From Lentimicrobium sp. (GTDB taxonomy: Bacteria; Bacteroidota; Bacteroidia; Bacteroidales; Lentimicrobiaceae), in NCBI GenBank assembly GCA_023957275.1, contig JAMLHF010000013.1:1-64000 (forward strand): a stretch of DNA of 64,000 bases. The letters run 5' to 3'. Under the pieces are notes generated by a model. The model did not search any database. It saw only the letters and a list, made by a program, of their open reading frames with translations, and was not told where the DNA came from. Position 1 is the stretch's first letter; every line of letters starts with the position of its first letter. Below are positions 15,191 through 25,467 of this stretch, piece by piece. The position numbers and the translations under genes were made by a program.

Positions 15191-15736
15191 ATGCCATCCC
15201 TGACCGAGGAAAATTTTGAAGCTATCTTTCGCAGCGAATTCAAAGGGCTGTGCTTTTTCGCCATGAAATATGTGAAGGATTATGAAGCTTCGCGCGAAAT
15301 TGTTCAGGATGCCTTTATACAGCTCTGGGAAAAACGCGCCACCATCGATACCGGCAGGCCGGTTAAATCCTACCTCACCACTACCGTTCAGAACAGGTGT
15401 CTCAATTACCTGCGCGACAACAGGAAATTTGACCGGAACCTGCTGGAGATCGAACAGCTGAACGTGACAGACTATGAGACGGCAGCTGATTTTCTGGTGG
15501 AAAAAGAACTTCATTACCGGATTGAAAATGCCCTGGCTGAACTTCCCGAAAAATGCCGCGAGGTGTTTTTACTGAACCGCAATGAGCAACTCAGGTACCG
15601 CGAGATTGCCGAAAAGCTGGGTATTTCATTGAAAACAGTTGAAACCCGGATGTCGAAAGCCTTGAATCATCTGCGTAAAAGGCTGCTGGAATTCACGGGT
15701 GTGCTCGCTCTTTTAATCAGGTTATTTCAGGGTTGA
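15191..15736 (+). CDS. ECF RNA polymerase sigma factor (FecI-like)
   Basis: 181 aa. Region 2 (about 8-75; DYEASREIVQDAFIQLWEK is the -10 binding and core-contact segment) and region 4 (about 115-170; LPEKCREVFLLNR, then LRYREIAEKLGISLKTVETR as helix-turn-helix) fit the Bacteroidota ECF sigma-70 expansion. It directs polymerase to the receptor genes when its anti-sigma factor releases it. The gene heads a row with FecR, TonB receptor and DUF4249 lipoprotein, so it probably autoregulates this set. A short hydrophobic C-terminal tail (LLALLIRLF type) is common in the group. Confidence 0.93.
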   Translation: MPSLTEENFEAIFRSEFKGLCFFAMKYVKDYEASREIVQDAFIQLWEKRATIDTGRPVKSYLTTTVQNRCLNYLRDNRKFDRNLLEIEQLNVTDYETAADFLVEKELHYRIENALAELPEKCREVFLLNRNEQLRYREIAEKLGISLKTVETRMSKALNHLRKRLLEFTGVLALLIRLFQG

Positions 15737-15799
15737 GAAAAAAGGCCTTCTGAATCAGGGTAAATCCTTTCAGCGGTGTATTATTGACAGGAGAAAAAG

Positions 15800-16804
15800 A
15801 TGAAAAAAGAAACTACGAATCATGAAATTCTGATCAGCAGGTATTTTTCAGGAGAAAGTACACCTGAAGAAGTCAGGGAATTATCGGAATGGCTTTCCGG
15901 TAATCCGGACCATCTTACCATCTTTGAGGAATACCATAAAACCTGGCTGCTGAGTACATCGGATGCCATTGAAACCGGCACGGATGCCGGCCGGGAGTGG
16001 GAAATCATTTCCGGAAAGATCCGGAATACAACCATCAAACCCAGATCAGGCAAACTCGTAAAATTACCGGCACGCAACACGATCTGGAAGGCCATCGCCG
16101 CTGCGGTTGTGGTGTTCATGGTCGCGGGCGCGGTTATGTTGCTGCTCCCCCGGAATCAGCGGGTGATTACGGCAGGTGCGGAAACCCTGGCCCACACCCT
16201 CCCCGATGGCTCCTTCATCACCCTGAATGCGGGTGCGGAAATTCGTTATGACCCTGATTTCGGATCAGAAAACCGTTCCGTCAGCCTTAAAGGCGAAGCG
16301 CTTTTCGAAGTTCAGAAAGATGCCGGAAAACCTTTCGTGGTATCCGACGGCAAGGCGCGCATCGAAGTGCTGGGAACCGTTTTCAGCGTGGATGCTCCGG
16401 GCGAAGGCCAGACCAGCATTGCACTTGCGGAAGGCAAAGTGGCGCTCTATTTTTTCAATGCGCAGCAGGATAAAAAATACCTTGAACCCGGCGAAGCTGC
16501 GATTATGTCGTCCGGCAGCAGGGAAATAACCGTAAAACCCAATGACGACCCGAACTATCTGGCATGGAAGACCCGGGTAATCACTTTCGAAAACACCTCC
16601 ATGGAAAGGGTTGCCCAAACCCTGAATAAGGTCTATCATATAAAAATCAGATTTGAGGACCCATCCATTGCCGGGTGCAGGCTTACTGCATCATTCAGCA
16701 ATCAACCCCTTGAATCTGTACTCAATGTGATCACCACCACACTCGACCTCAGCTATAAGATAAACAAGGACGCAGTATTGATTTCAGGTACAGGTTGTAA
16801 TTGA
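15800..16804 (+). CDS. FecR-family anti-sigma factor
   Basis: A 334-aa inner-membrane protein. The cytoplasmic N-terminal part (1-90) contains the anti-sigma helices (RYFSGESTPEEVRELSEWL), followed by one membrane helix (about 95-117), a periplasmic FecR domain (about 122-215, HTLPDGSFITLNAGAEI) and a C-terminal DUF4974 domain (about 250-330), which in this family touches the STN domain of the partner TonB receptor. It holds the sigma factor at 15191 inactive until the receptor signals. It lies 63 bp downstream of the sigma gene and 53 bp before the receptor. Confidence 0.93.
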   Translation: MKKETTNHEILISRYFSGESTPEEVRELSEWLSGNPDHLTIFEEYHKTWLLSTSDAIETGTDAGREWEIISGKIRNTTIKPRSGKLVKLPARNTIWKAIAAAVVVFMVAGAVMLLLPRNQRVITAGAETLAHTLPDGSFITLNAGAEIRYDPDFGSENRSVSLKGEALFEVQKDAGKPFVVSDGKARIEVLGTVFSVDAPGEGQTSIALAEGKVALYFFNAQQDKKYLEPGEAAIMSSGSREITVKPNDDPNYLAWKTRVITFENTSMERVAQTLNKVYHIKIRFEDPSIAGCRLTASFSNQPLESVLNVITTTLDLSYKINKDAVLISGTGCN

Positions 16805-16856
16805 TGCGGCATTACATTCCGGTTAATATGGAATTAAATCAAGTGTATACGGCAAA

Positions 16857-19523
16857 TTGAAAACCTGCACCCTGACATACCTCCGCATCATCCTGGTCGT
16901 TATACTGATGACGGGAATAACTGCGCTTAATGCCCAGCAGCAGGAAAGGAAACTTTCGATGCATCTTGAAAACGTAAGCCTGAAGTCAGCCCTGAAAGAG
17001 ATTGAAAAAACCTGCAAAATCCGTTTCTCATACAATCCCGGTAAACTCCCGCTTGAAAAGAGCGTAAGCATTTCTGTAAAGGAAGAAAGTCTTCATACGC
17101 TGCTCACCAGGCTGTTGCAACCCCTGGAAATTTCATTTCAATTTACTGAGGACCAGGTAATTCTGAAACCTGCAATAAAAAGTATATCAAAAGAAAAACG
17201 GGTTGTGGAAAATCAAAGGTTTACCCTGAGCGGAACCGTCAGGGATACGGTGACCGGCGAGGTCATCATCGGCGCAAATATATACGACAAAGCAACCTTC
17301 CGGGGGACCACCTCCAATGCTTTTGGCTTCTACTCGCTTACCCTGCCGGAAGGAAAATATAATCTGGCAGTTTCCATGGTCGGTTACAAATCTGAAAACC
17401 TTGAAATTGCCCTGGCGAAAAATCAATCAATTGATTTTAAAATAAAAGAATCGGCGATTGACATTCAGGAGGTTGTTGTTATCTCTGACGGGGAAACCGC
17501 AGCCATTGATCCGGCGGCACCGGGATCGGTGAGGCTTACAGGGACCGATCTCAGGCGGATGGCAGGTTTTGCGGGCAATGCGGATGTGCTGAAATCCCTG
17601 CAGTCGGTGCCGGGATTCAGCGCTTTTGGTGACGGATCGTCCTTTTACTATGTCAGGGGAGGTAACCATGATCAGAATCTGTTGCTGATTGATGATGCAC
17701 CGGTCTTCAACCCGGCCCATCTGTTCGGGTTCTTTACCGCCATTGCACCGGACGCGATTAAAGATGTGAAGGCATACAAAGGGGATTTCCCCGCGAATTA
17801 TGGCGGCAGGCTCTCTTCCGTTATTGACATCAGGGCCAGGGATGGCAACATGAACAATATTGGTTTTTCAGGCAACCTGGGTATTTTCACTTCAGATCTC
17901 ACCCTGGAAGGGCCTGTTGTAAAGGAAACAGGATCATTCATCCTTTCGGGCCGGAAGTCAAACCTTAACTGGCTGAATAATAACAAACTGAATGGAAGGA
18001 GCTTTACCATTGATTTTTACGACCTAAACGCAAAAGCCAATATCTTTATCAACAGGAACAACAGGCTTTACCTGACGGCTTTTTATGGTCGTGACGATTT
18101 CAGCAGGCTGACCAATGCCTCGGTGAATACATTCGGGATAAGCTGGGACAACACGGCGGCTACCCTCCGGTGGAACCATATCTTCAGCAACAAGCTCTTT
18201 TCCAATACCACGGCGGTTGCCAGCCAATACAACTATTACCTTTATATATCGCGGCAACAGGATGATTACTGGAAATCTTCCATCCGCACCCGTATCCTGA
18301 AAAGTGACTTCAGCTGGTTTCCGGCCGCGGGCATTACCCTGAAGTTCGGAGCCGAGCTGGCCGCATATCATTCAAATCCGGGCAACGTGCATTTTACGGA
18401 TGAAGAAACCCGGCGAAACGCGCCGGTTATCCCGGAATACAACTCACTGGCCATCAACGGCTACATCAGCAATGAGCACAAGATCAGCGAAAAGCTGGCT
18501 GTGCGTTACGGCCTCAGGCTGAGCAGCTGGCGGAATCCGGGACCGGGAACAGTTTATCTGTTTGATGCTGCCCATGAGGTTTATGATACGCTTGAAGTAG
18601 AAAAAGGGACCTACCATTCGCCCTACTTCAACCTGGAACCCCGTCTGAACGCGACCTGGACACCCATAAAATGGATTTCATTTACAGCAGGTTACAGCAG
18701 AACCGTGCAGTATATCCAGATGCTTTCTAATTCAACCAGCCCCTTTACTTCACTGGAAGTCTGGGCTCCTTCAGGTCCGGTCATCAGGCCGCAGAAAGCC
18801 GATCTGGCAACTGCAGGCATATCGGTAAGTATGCCGGGGAACATGATCCTTAGTTTCGAGGGATTCTACAAGCAGCTGTATAATCAGACAGATTACAGGG
18901 ATCATGCAAATATGCTCTACAATCCGTTGATCGAAGGAGAATTGAGGTTCGGAGAAGCCCGTGCCTCAGGCCTGGAGGTTATGTTGCGCAAGCACGAGGG
19001 ACGTTTCACGGGCTGGGCTGGTTACACCTATGCCCGGGCCATAAAAAATATTGACGGGATAAACGGAAACAGGGAATTTCCGGCACACTATGACCACCCG
19101 CATTCATTTTCCACCCACCTGATGTTCAGGGCCGGGAAAAAATGGAATTTTGCAGCCCAGTGGAATTTTATGACGGGAGGTGCATTCACTTCTCCGGTTG
19201 GTTTTATGCAATACGACGGTTATGTTGTTCCGGTATACGGCGAAAAGCACAACGACCGTTACCCTGCCTACCACCGCCTTGACCTTTCCGTATCATGGAT
19301 GTTGAATAAACCTGACCGAAAGTACCGGCACCATATCGTATTTGCAGCTTACAATGTTTATGGCCGTGAAAATCCCTTTTCACTCAGTTTCAACAAAATC
19401 ATGAACGGGAATGGTGATTTTGTGGTCCCGGCGGATCTGAACGGAGCCTATGAAATTATCCCGACACAGCTTTCTGTTTCGGGTATCATTCCTTCCATCA
19501 ATTACATCTTTAAATTTCAATGA
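16857..19523 (+). CDS. STN-type TonB-dependent receptor
   Basis: An 888-aa outer-membrane receptor. It has a signal peptide (about 1-26, cut near LNAQQ), STN signalling domain (about 30-108, LSMHLENVSLKSALKEIE), carboxypeptidase-like regulatory domain (about 120-205, FTLSGTVRDTVTGEVI), plug (about 225-330, YYVRGGNHDQNLLLIDD) and a 22-strand barrel to the C-terminus, which ends in an aromatic residue next to last (FKFQ). It imports a ligand with TonB energy and signals through FecR to the ECF sigma factor. The frame begins at TTG (16857), as no in-frame ATG precedes the signal peptide. The lipoprotein at 19520 overlaps its stop by 4 bp. Substrate unknown; there is no SusD partner. Confidence 0.92.
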   Translation: MKTCTLTYLRIILVVILMTGITALNAQQQERKLSMHLENVSLKSALKEIEKTCKIRFSYNPGKLPLEKSVSISVKEESLHTLLTRLLQPLEISFQFTEDQVILKPAIKSISKEKRVVENQRFTLSGTVRDTVTGEVIIGANIYDKATFRGTTSNAFGFYSLTLPEGKYNLAVSMVGYKSENLEIALAKNQSIDFKIKESAIDIQEVVVISDGETAAIDPAAPGSVRLTGTDLRRMAGFAGNADVLKSLQSVPGFSAFGDGSSFYYVRGGNHDQNLLLIDDAPVFNPAHLFGFFTAIAPDAIKDVKAYKGDFPANYGGRLSSVIDIRARDGNMNNIGFSGNLGIFTSDLTLEGPVVKETGSFILSGRKSNLNWLNNNKLNGRSFTIDFYDLNAKANIFINRNNRLYLTAFYGRDDFSRLTNASVNTFGISWDNTAATLRWNHIFSNKLFSNTTAVASQYNYYLYISRQQDDYWKSSIRTRILKSDFSWFPAAGITLKFGAELAAYHSNPGNVHFTDEETRRNAPVIPEYNSLAINGYISNEHKISEKLAVRYGLRLSSWRNPGPGTVYLFDAAHEVYDTLEVEKGTYHSPYFNLEPRLNATWTPIKWISFTAGYSRTVQYIQMLSNSTSPFTSLEVWAPSGPVIRPQKADLATAGISVSMPGNMILSFEGFYKQLYNQTDYRDHANMLYNPLIEGELRFGEARASGLEVMLRKHEGRFTGWAGYTYARAIKNIDGINGNREFPAHYDHPHSFSTHLMFRAGKKWNFAAQWNFMTGGAFTSPVGFMQYDGYVVPVYGEKHNDRYPAYHRLDLSVSWMLNKPDRKYRHHIVFAAYNVYGRENPFSLSFNKIMNGNGDFVVPADLNGAYEIIPTQLSVSGIIPSINYIFKFQ

Positions 19524-20386
19524 AGATGAAACATATTCTGCGCATCCGGGCTTCAGCTTTCATCCTGATTTTTGTGCTCGCTTCCTGCGAAAAGGCGGTT
19601 GACTGGCCATTGGATGGCATGATGCAGGACAGGATCATTGTGGAAGGCATTATCACGAATGAAAATAAAATTCAGGAAATAAAACTTTCACTGCCTTTTA
19701 AGAATCCGAATGAACCAGCGCCGGTGGTAAGTGGCGCCGGAGTTCAGGTAAGCTCTGCAGACGGGGTATTTCTTTTCAGTGAAGACCCGGATCAGCCGGG
19801 CTTGTACAGGTCGGAACAGATGTTCCGGGGGCTGCCCGGCCGCACGTATACATTGCTCATCAGTTACGGGGGTGAAATCATCACGGCAAAAGCGCCGATG
19901 ACCACGGGGCAGGATTTTGTTTTTCTGAAATACGCCAGGGACCCTGAAACCAAACTATTCAGGATATTCTGGGTTGCAAACACCTACAACGCAAAACGGG
20001 CCGCGATGTATGAGATCCTGCTTGACTGGTCAGAGGTAGCAGGCTATGAGCACCTTGAAACCCATGAAACCCGGGCCAGACTGATTTACTACACCCTTCC
20101 GACCCTTGACGTCAGCCAGATTTTTGCGCCGCCGGCCGAAACGGTGTTGTTTCCGTCAGGCACAAAAATCACCGAACGGAGGTACTCACTGGCTACGGAG
20201 CACGCGCAATATATCCGGGCATTATTGCTCGAAACCAGCTGGCAGGGAGGGTATTTCAGCTCCGCTTCTGCCAATCTTCCTACAAATCTGAGCGGAAAAG
20301 GAGCCGGATTTTTCGGCGCCTGCGCAGTGACAATAAAAACCGGAACAGCGCGACTGACAGGGCTTTCTGATCCAAAGGGGAATTAA
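19520..20386 (+). CDS. DUF4249 lipoprotein, receptor partner
   Basis: A 288-aa lipoprotein: signal peptide with lipobox LASC (Cys23), then a DUF4249 domain starting DRIIVEGIITNENKIQEIKL, a transthyretin-like beta-sandwich with GRTYTLLISYGG near 110-120. DUF4249 proteins are usually encoded directly after STN TonB receptors and are thought to be surface partners, analogous to SusD. The ATG overlaps the receptor stop (ATGA), showing translational coupling. A small conserved-size C-terminal part ends PKGN. No binding residues can be named. Confidence 0.9.
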   Translation: MKMKHILRIRASAFILIFVLASCEKAVDWPLDGMMQDRIIVEGIITNENKIQEIKLSLPFKNPNEPAPVVSGAGVQVSSADGVFLFSEDPDQPGLYRSEQMFRGLPGRTYTLLISYGGEIITAKAPMTTGQDFVFLKYARDPETKLFRIFWVANTYNAKRAAMYEILLDWSEVAGYEHLETHETRARLIYYTLPTLDVSQIFAPPAETVLFPSGTKITERRYSLATEHAQYIRALLLETSWQGGYFSSASANLPTNLSGKGAGFFGACAVTIKTGTARLTGLSDPKGN

Positions 20387-20528
20387 ACCGTTTTATTTTT
20401 TCTACTGATTTTTTATAACTTCAAAAAAATATTGATTTTCTATCAGGGTAAACAGGACAACCGGTGTATTCTTAATGAAAACGTTGTTTAAACATAACCT
20501 GACAAACTAATCTCAAAAACACGCAAAA

Positions 20529-21470
20529 ATGAAAAGAATCATCAATCTGAAGATGCCGGTTCTCATTATGACCATCTTCGCCCTCCTCCTCACATCATGT
20601 AAAAAAGACGATCTTGAAAAAGGCAAAAACGACTCCTCCACCCTTACCCAGTTAACTGTGGATGAAGCCACTGTAGAAGATATTTCAAACGAAGCCCTGC
20701 AGGATGTGGAAGGTGTTTTAAGCTATCAGGGCAATGGCCTGAAATCGACCATGGAGATTCCCTGCAATGCTACCATCGACTCAACTTCGGTGATCAATGA
20801 CACCATTACCATCTACATAACCTATGACGGACTCTCATGCAACGGCAGACGTTTCAGAACCGGGCAGGTGGAGATCAGGAAACGCGTTGGCACACGCTGG
20901 GGAATGCAGGGAGCCAGTGTAAATGTCCGTTACCACAATTTCAGTGTAACCAGGGTGGCATCCGGTCATACAATCGTGATCAACAGCAATAAAACCTTCA
21001 CAAATGTGAGCGGAGGCTTTATTTATATGCTGGGTCACAATGGCTTCACAAGCCTTGTACACAGGGTGGAAGGCTCCATGCAAGTAACCTTCGGCGACAG
21101 CACTTCCCGAACCTGGAATGTAGCCCGTCAGCGCACCTACACAGGCACAAGGGGTGAACTGATCATGACCACGGATGGTTTCGGAACTTCAGGAAGCTAC
21201 AACAACCTTGTGGTATGGGGAACCAACCGGAACAGCGAAGTATTCTACACACAAATTATTCAGCCTGTAGTCTACAAAGCAGCCTGCGACTGGAATCCCG
21301 TTTCAGGCATCAAGGTCCATCAGATCCCCGAGGCATCGAAAAGCGCTACCATAACATTCGGCTTCGACAGCAATTACCAGCCGGTTACCGGCGACGATTG
21401 CCCGACCCATTACAAAGTTGACTGGGTTAACGGAACCTATACCGGAAGCAGTTTCCTTCCACTCCGATAA
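20529..21470 (+). CDS. Lipoprotein of unknown function
   Basis: A 313-aa lipoprotein with lipobox LTSC (Cys24) followed by KKDD, a surface-export-like acidic/lysine start often seen in Bacteroidota. The mature part looks all-beta, with repeated Thr/Ser/Gly strands and several Cys (PCNATI, LSCNGRRF, AACDWNP, DDCPTHYK) that could form disulfides. I do not recognise a family. It is probably monocistronic: 142 bp separate it from the DUF4249 gene and a strong terminator follows at 21483. Confidence 0.7.
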   Translation: MKRIINLKMPVLIMTIFALLLTSCKKDDLEKGKNDSSTLTQLTVDEATVEDISNEALQDVEGVLSYQGNGLKSTMEIPCNATIDSTSVINDTITIYITYDGLSCNGRRFRTGQVEIRKRVGTRWGMQGASVNVRYHNFSVTRVASGHTIVINSNKTFTNVSGGFIYMLGHNGFTSLVHRVEGSMQVTFGDSTSRTWNVARQRTYTGTRGELIMTTDGFGTSGSYNNLVVWGTNRNSEVFYTQIIQPVVYKAACDWNPVSGIKVHQIPEASKSATITFGFDSNYQPVTGDDCPTHYKVDWVNGTYTGSSFLPLR

Positions 21471-21482
21471 ATGAAATCAAAG

Positions 21483-21524
21483 AAACAAAAGGAGCGTCTG
21501 TCAGGCAGGCGCTCCTTTTGTTTT
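21483..21524 (+). terminator. Strong Rho-independent terminator
   Basis: A perfect 14-bp stem (21483-21496 with 21510-21523) with a 13-nt loop, GC-rich inside and A/T-flanked outside, so it can work on both strands. It lies 12 bp after the lipoprotein stop. Confidence 0.9.
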
Positions 21525-21580
21525 ACGCTCTAAAAAAAGCAATTATTGGTTCTGATTGAGAATATTAATACTTTCGGCAG

Positions 21581-24500
21581 ATGAAATTGCCGTATTTCTG
21601 TTTCTTCAGATTACAATGGTCATGTTACGGAAAGGCGACAGCTGTTATGCTGATTGTTTTCTTATCCGCCACTCATCTCCTTGCAGAAGAGCCGTGGACA
21701 ACTCCGGTGAATGACCCTTATTCCCGTTTCCGGACACTTCAGATGCAGGATGGATTAAGCGCGAACAGGATAACAGACATCATTCAGGACAGATATCATT
21801 ATATATGGATCGCCTCTTCCAACGGGTTAAATGTTTTTGACGGCTATAAAATCAGGAAATTCGGTGGAAATGAAGAAAATCCTCACGGATTGTCTCCGGG
21901 AGTGGTTTCGTGTGTAAAAGAAGACAAAAACGGACATATCTGGGCTGGCACTGAAAAAGGACTGTTCCGGTTCAACAGGGCGCTCGGGGTTTTCGAAGAA
22001 GTAATCCTTGAATATAACGGAAACAGGAAATTATACATCAGGGCAATGCTTCATGAAGGAGATTCACTATTATGGATCGAAGTTCAGCAAGGTGCATTGT
22101 TACGCTACAACAAGAATTCAGGCATAATCACGGATGTTTATCCGCATCCTGAAATCTGGCAACATTATTACATGTATCATGCGCTTGTTCGCGATTCACG
22201 CGGTGTGCTCTGGTTCGGGGGCCGGGGGACCTATCCCATGTATCTCAATCCTGAAAGCAAGGAGATCTGCACAGCACCTGTTGGTGAAAAGAGCTGGCAA
22301 AAGCCCCGGGCAGATATCTCCGGTTTTCTGGAGGATAAATCAGGGAATTTCTGGGTAACAGGGAATGATGGAATTTTTCTTTTGGATCGCGATTCAATGC
22401 ATTTTACCAGAAAGATGCGGGTTACCACATTTACTGCCATGCAAACCCGGTCGGGTGAACTCTGGTTTGGAACCGGAAGCGGGATATTCAGGCTTGATCC
22501 ATCGAAAAACATCCTCACGCACATCGTTTCTGACATCAACAATTCACATTCACTCCCATCCGACCATGTAAACTGTATCTATGAGGACCGGTCAGGGAAT
22601 TTGTGGATAGGCACAGATGAGGGAGTAGCCGTTTTCAGGGGTTCAAACCGGTTGATAAAAACATTGTATCACATTCCGGGCAATCCCAATACCATTGCTT
22701 CTGATTATATAACAGCCCTTAAAGTTCATCAGCACAAACTCTGGGCGGGTCACCGGCAACATGGGCTGGATATTATTGACCTTGAAACCGGTCTTATAAA
22801 GCATGTGAGGCAGGAACAAAAGGCCGGAATGATCTCTTCAGACAATATAAGATGCCTTTATGAAGATTCTTACGGTGATTTATACATTGGCTTGTGGGAT
22901 GGCGTTGGGTTCGCCAGAAAGCGCAGGCAAAAAGATACGTTTGAAAATTTTGCAAAACGCAAGAACAGTCGCGAGATTGACTGGTACAATGATTTTGCGG
23001 AAGATAAATCAGGCAACTTTTATCTGGGTTTCTGGGGCGGAGACGGACTTCAGATTTTTAATCGTGAAACCGGCGTTTTTGGTGAAATTTTAAAGGAAAG
23101 ACTGAGTATGCCATTTGAATCCAGGCTGATTACCAGGCTTTATACCGCCGCTGATGGAAATATCTGGATCGGAACCACCAACGCCGGTGCTCATGTATAT
23201 AATCCTGAGGAAAAGACTTCTCAACATTTTTTTCATCTTCGCGGCACTTCGCTGGCAAATCAGGTAATCAACGATTTTTTCGAAGACACATTTTCAAGAA
23301 TATGGATTGCAGCGGACAGTCTGTATTGCTATGATCCGAAATTTGAGACTTTCAAGGTCTGGGGAAAAGAAAAGGGATTGTCATCAAGCAAGGTTTTTGT
23401 TATTGTTCCCGATCAAAAGGGGAATCTATGGATTGGCACTGACAAGGGAATATTATGCTTTAATCCTTTATGGAACTTCAGTATCTCTTTTCCAGATCTG
23501 GCTGCTTTCGAAATGTCAGAAGATGTTAACGCTGGCTTGCTGCTTGAAAATGGGGAGTTGGTTTTCGGAAGTAAGCAGGGTATTTGCATATTCAATCCCG
23601 ACGACCTGTTATCCGGCAGGGGATTGCCTGATATTTTCATCACTGCAATAAATATTAAAGGAAGTCCCGCAGTCTCTGCCCTTTATGATTTATCAGGGAT
23701 TGAACTGGAATATGATGAGAATTTTTTTGGAATTGAATTCAGCAACTCCGACATATCAGCGACTGACGCATACGCATACCGATATCGCTTACTGGGGTTT
23801 GAAGAAAACTGGACTTTCCCCGGAAAAGGCATGTCCACGGCCAGGTACACCAATGTGCCGCCGGGCGATTATGTACTTGAAATTGAACTATCTCATGATG
23901 CCGGCAATTGGGAGTTTATTAAAAGTCATTCAATGACTATAAAGATTAACAAACCCTTCTGGCGACAAAACTGGTTCTATCTGTTGGTGGCCTTTATAAT
24001 TTTCAGCCTGGCTTTTGTTATTGTCCGTGAAATCATGCACCGGCAGTTTATTTACCGGAAAAATGCCGAGCTTAAGGAATTGTTGCTCAGGGCACAGATA
24101 AATCCGCATTTTATATTTAATGCACTTGTCGCGATTCAGGGTTTCGTTTATAAAAAGGAGAATATTGAAGCAGGAAGATATCTTGGAGAATTTTCCAAAC
24201 TCATCCGCCTGACATTGGAAAATACGCGTCAGGAATATATCACTTTGTCAAAGGAAATAGAATTTCTCGAGTATTACCTCAAGCTTCAGCAGCTCCGGTT
24301 TAATTACAGATTTAAATACGCAATTATTGTTGCAAGCGATATCGAGACAGAGTTGCTTCAGATACCCCCGATGCTCACACAACCGTTTATTGAAAACTCC
24401 ATCGAACACGGACTTTCAGAAAAAGAAGAAAACGGACTGATTGAAATAAGGATAAGTTCTGACAACGGATTTATTTCAATTTCGGCAGAAGACAACGGGA

Positions 24501-24712
24501 TCGGCCGCAGCCAGTCGCAGGCACTGAGAAAGGGTATGTTCAGGCATAAATCCTATGGCACTGAAATCACACAGGAGAGGCTTGATTTTCTGAAAAAGAA
24601 GTATAACTACGATGCAAGTTTCCGTATTGAAGATTTATCAGATAACCTTGGAAGACCCGCGGGGACAAGGGTCAATTTCAAAATACCGGTCTTAGCAACA
24701 CACAACTCATGA
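21581..24712 (+). CDS. Propeller-type sensor histidine kinase (LytS-like output)
   Basis: 1043 aa. A signal peptide/first helix (about 15-35) is followed by two seven-bladed Reg_prop propellers (about 45-690; repeats such as HIWAGTEKGLFRF and NLWIGTDEGVAVF), a Y_Y_Y domain (about 710-785, YRYRLLGFEENW), one membrane helix (about 800-820), and a LytS-type kinase: INPHFIFN with phospho-accepting H843, then an ATPase domain with PFIENSIEHGL and DNGIG. It senses an exported or environmental ligand and phosphorylates the regulator whose ATG overlaps its stop (24709). Unlike the hybrid two-component systems of gut Bacteroides, it has no receiver or AraC part. Confidence 0.93.
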   Translation: MKLPYFCFFRLQWSCYGKATAVMLIVFLSATHLLAEEPWTTPVNDPYSRFRTLQMQDGLSANRITDIIQDRYHYIWIASSNGLNVFDGYKIRKFGGNEENPHGLSPGVVSCVKEDKNGHIWAGTEKGLFRFNRALGVFEEVILEYNGNRKLYIRAMLHEGDSLLWIEVQQGALLRYNKNSGIITDVYPHPEIWQHYYMYHALVRDSRGVLWFGGRGTYPMYLNPESKEICTAPVGEKSWQKPRADISGFLEDKSGNFWVTGNDGIFLLDRDSMHFTRKMRVTTFTAMQTRSGELWFGTGSGIFRLDPSKNILTHIVSDINNSHSLPSDHVNCIYEDRSGNLWIGTDEGVAVFRGSNRLIKTLYHIPGNPNTIASDYITALKVHQHKLWAGHRQHGLDIIDLETGLIKHVRQEQKAGMISSDNIRCLYEDSYGDLYIGLWDGVGFARKRRQKDTFENFAKRKNSREIDWYNDFAEDKSGNFYLGFWGGDGLQIFNRETGVFGEILKERLSMPFESRLITRLYTAADGNIWIGTTNAGAHVYNPEEKTSQHFFHLRGTSLANQVINDFFEDTFSRIWIAADSLYCYDPKFETFKVWGKEKGLSSSKVFVIVPDQKGNLWIGTDKGILCFNPLWNFSISFPDLAAFEMSEDVNAGLLLENGELVFGSKQGICIFNPDDLLSGRGLPDIFITAINIKGSPAVSALYDLSGIELEYDENFFGIEFSNSDISATDAYAYRYRLLGFEENWTFPGKGMSTARYTNVPPGDYVLEIELSHDAGNWEFIKSHSMTIKINKPFWRQNWFYLLVAFIIFSLAFVIVREIMHRQFIYRKNAELKELLLRAQINPHFIFNALVAIQGFVYKKENIEAGRYLGEFSKLIRLTLENTRQEYITLSKEIEFLEYYLKLQQLRFNYRFKYAIIVASDIETELLQIPPMLTQPFIENSIEHGLSEKEENGLIEIRISSDNGFISISAEDNGIGRSQSQALRKGMFRHKSYGTEITQERLDFLKKKYNYDASFRIEDLSDNLGRPAGTRVNFKIPVLATHNS

Positions 24713-25467
24713 TACGAGCAATAATTATTGATGATGAAACGAATGCCCGCGAAACCCTCAGGCTCATGCTTGATCTGTATGTTCCGGATATTGAAATTGT
24801 TGCAGAAGCCGCCGATGTGCTGAATGCGCTCAGAACAATCAAAAAATTCAAACCGGAATTGTTGTTTCTCGATATCAACCTCGGCAATGGAAGCGGATTT
24901 GATGTGTTGCAGCTTTTGCCGGAATCAGAAAGCATTAAAGTTATTTTTGTAACAGCATATGAGGAACATGCTATAAAGGCTTTTAAATTCAGTGCGATAG
25001 ATTACCTTGTAAAGCCCGTTTTACCTGAAGACCTGATGCGCTCATGCAAGAAAGCATGTCAGGAAGCAACCACGGTTGTAAATAAAATGCAGATTGAAGT
25101 CGCCGAAAGCATAACCAATCCGGATGTGAAGGAGAAGAAAATTGTGCTGAAAACTTCAGATGCGTTGCACCTTGTTTCGCTCACCGAAATAATCCATTGC
25201 AAGTCTGACGACAACTATACCCTGTTTCAGTTGACCGGAGGCAGAAGCATTCTGGTTTCCAAAACCCTGCGCGAATATGAGGATTTATTATCGGCACACG
25301 GGTTTGTCAGGGTTCATAATTCCTATCTTATCAATCAGACATACATTAGTTTCTTCGATAAACGTGAGGGAGGGTATCTTGTCATGAAAGATGAAGCGCG
25401 TATTCCGGTCTCTTCGCGAAAGCGCGATCAGATTGTACAGCTTATCCGAAAGCTGGGAAATATCTGA
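24709..25467 (+). CDS. LytTR response regulator
   Basis: 252 aa. Receiver domain (1-120) with acidic pocket D8/D9, phospho-acceptor D55 (LLFLDINLG) and the conserved Lys in YLVKPV near 105; LytTR DNA-binding domain (about 145-250) with FVRVHNSYLIN and RIPVSSRKR. It is translationally coupled to the kinase at 21581 (ATGA overlap), so the two form one system. LytTR proteins bind paired 9-bp repeats; I could not find a convincing pair upstream of 25675, the nearest candidate target. Confidence 0.95.
   Translation: MIRAIIIDDETNARETLRLMLDLYVPDIEIVAEAADVLNALRTIKKFKPELLFLDINLGNGSGFDVLQLLPESESIKVIFVTAYEEHAIKAFKFSAIDYLVKPVLPEDLMRSCKKACQEATTVVNKMQIEVAESITNPDVKEKKIVLKTSDALHLVSLTEIIHCKSDDNYTLFQLTGGRSILVSKTLREYEDLLSAHGFVRVHNSYLINQTYISFFDKREGGYLVMKDEARIPVSSRKRDQIVQLIRKLGNI

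Noticed and set aside
21581..24712. Hybrid two-component system with AraC output
   Set aside because: The protein ends after the ATPase domain; the LytTR regulator is a separate overlapping gene.
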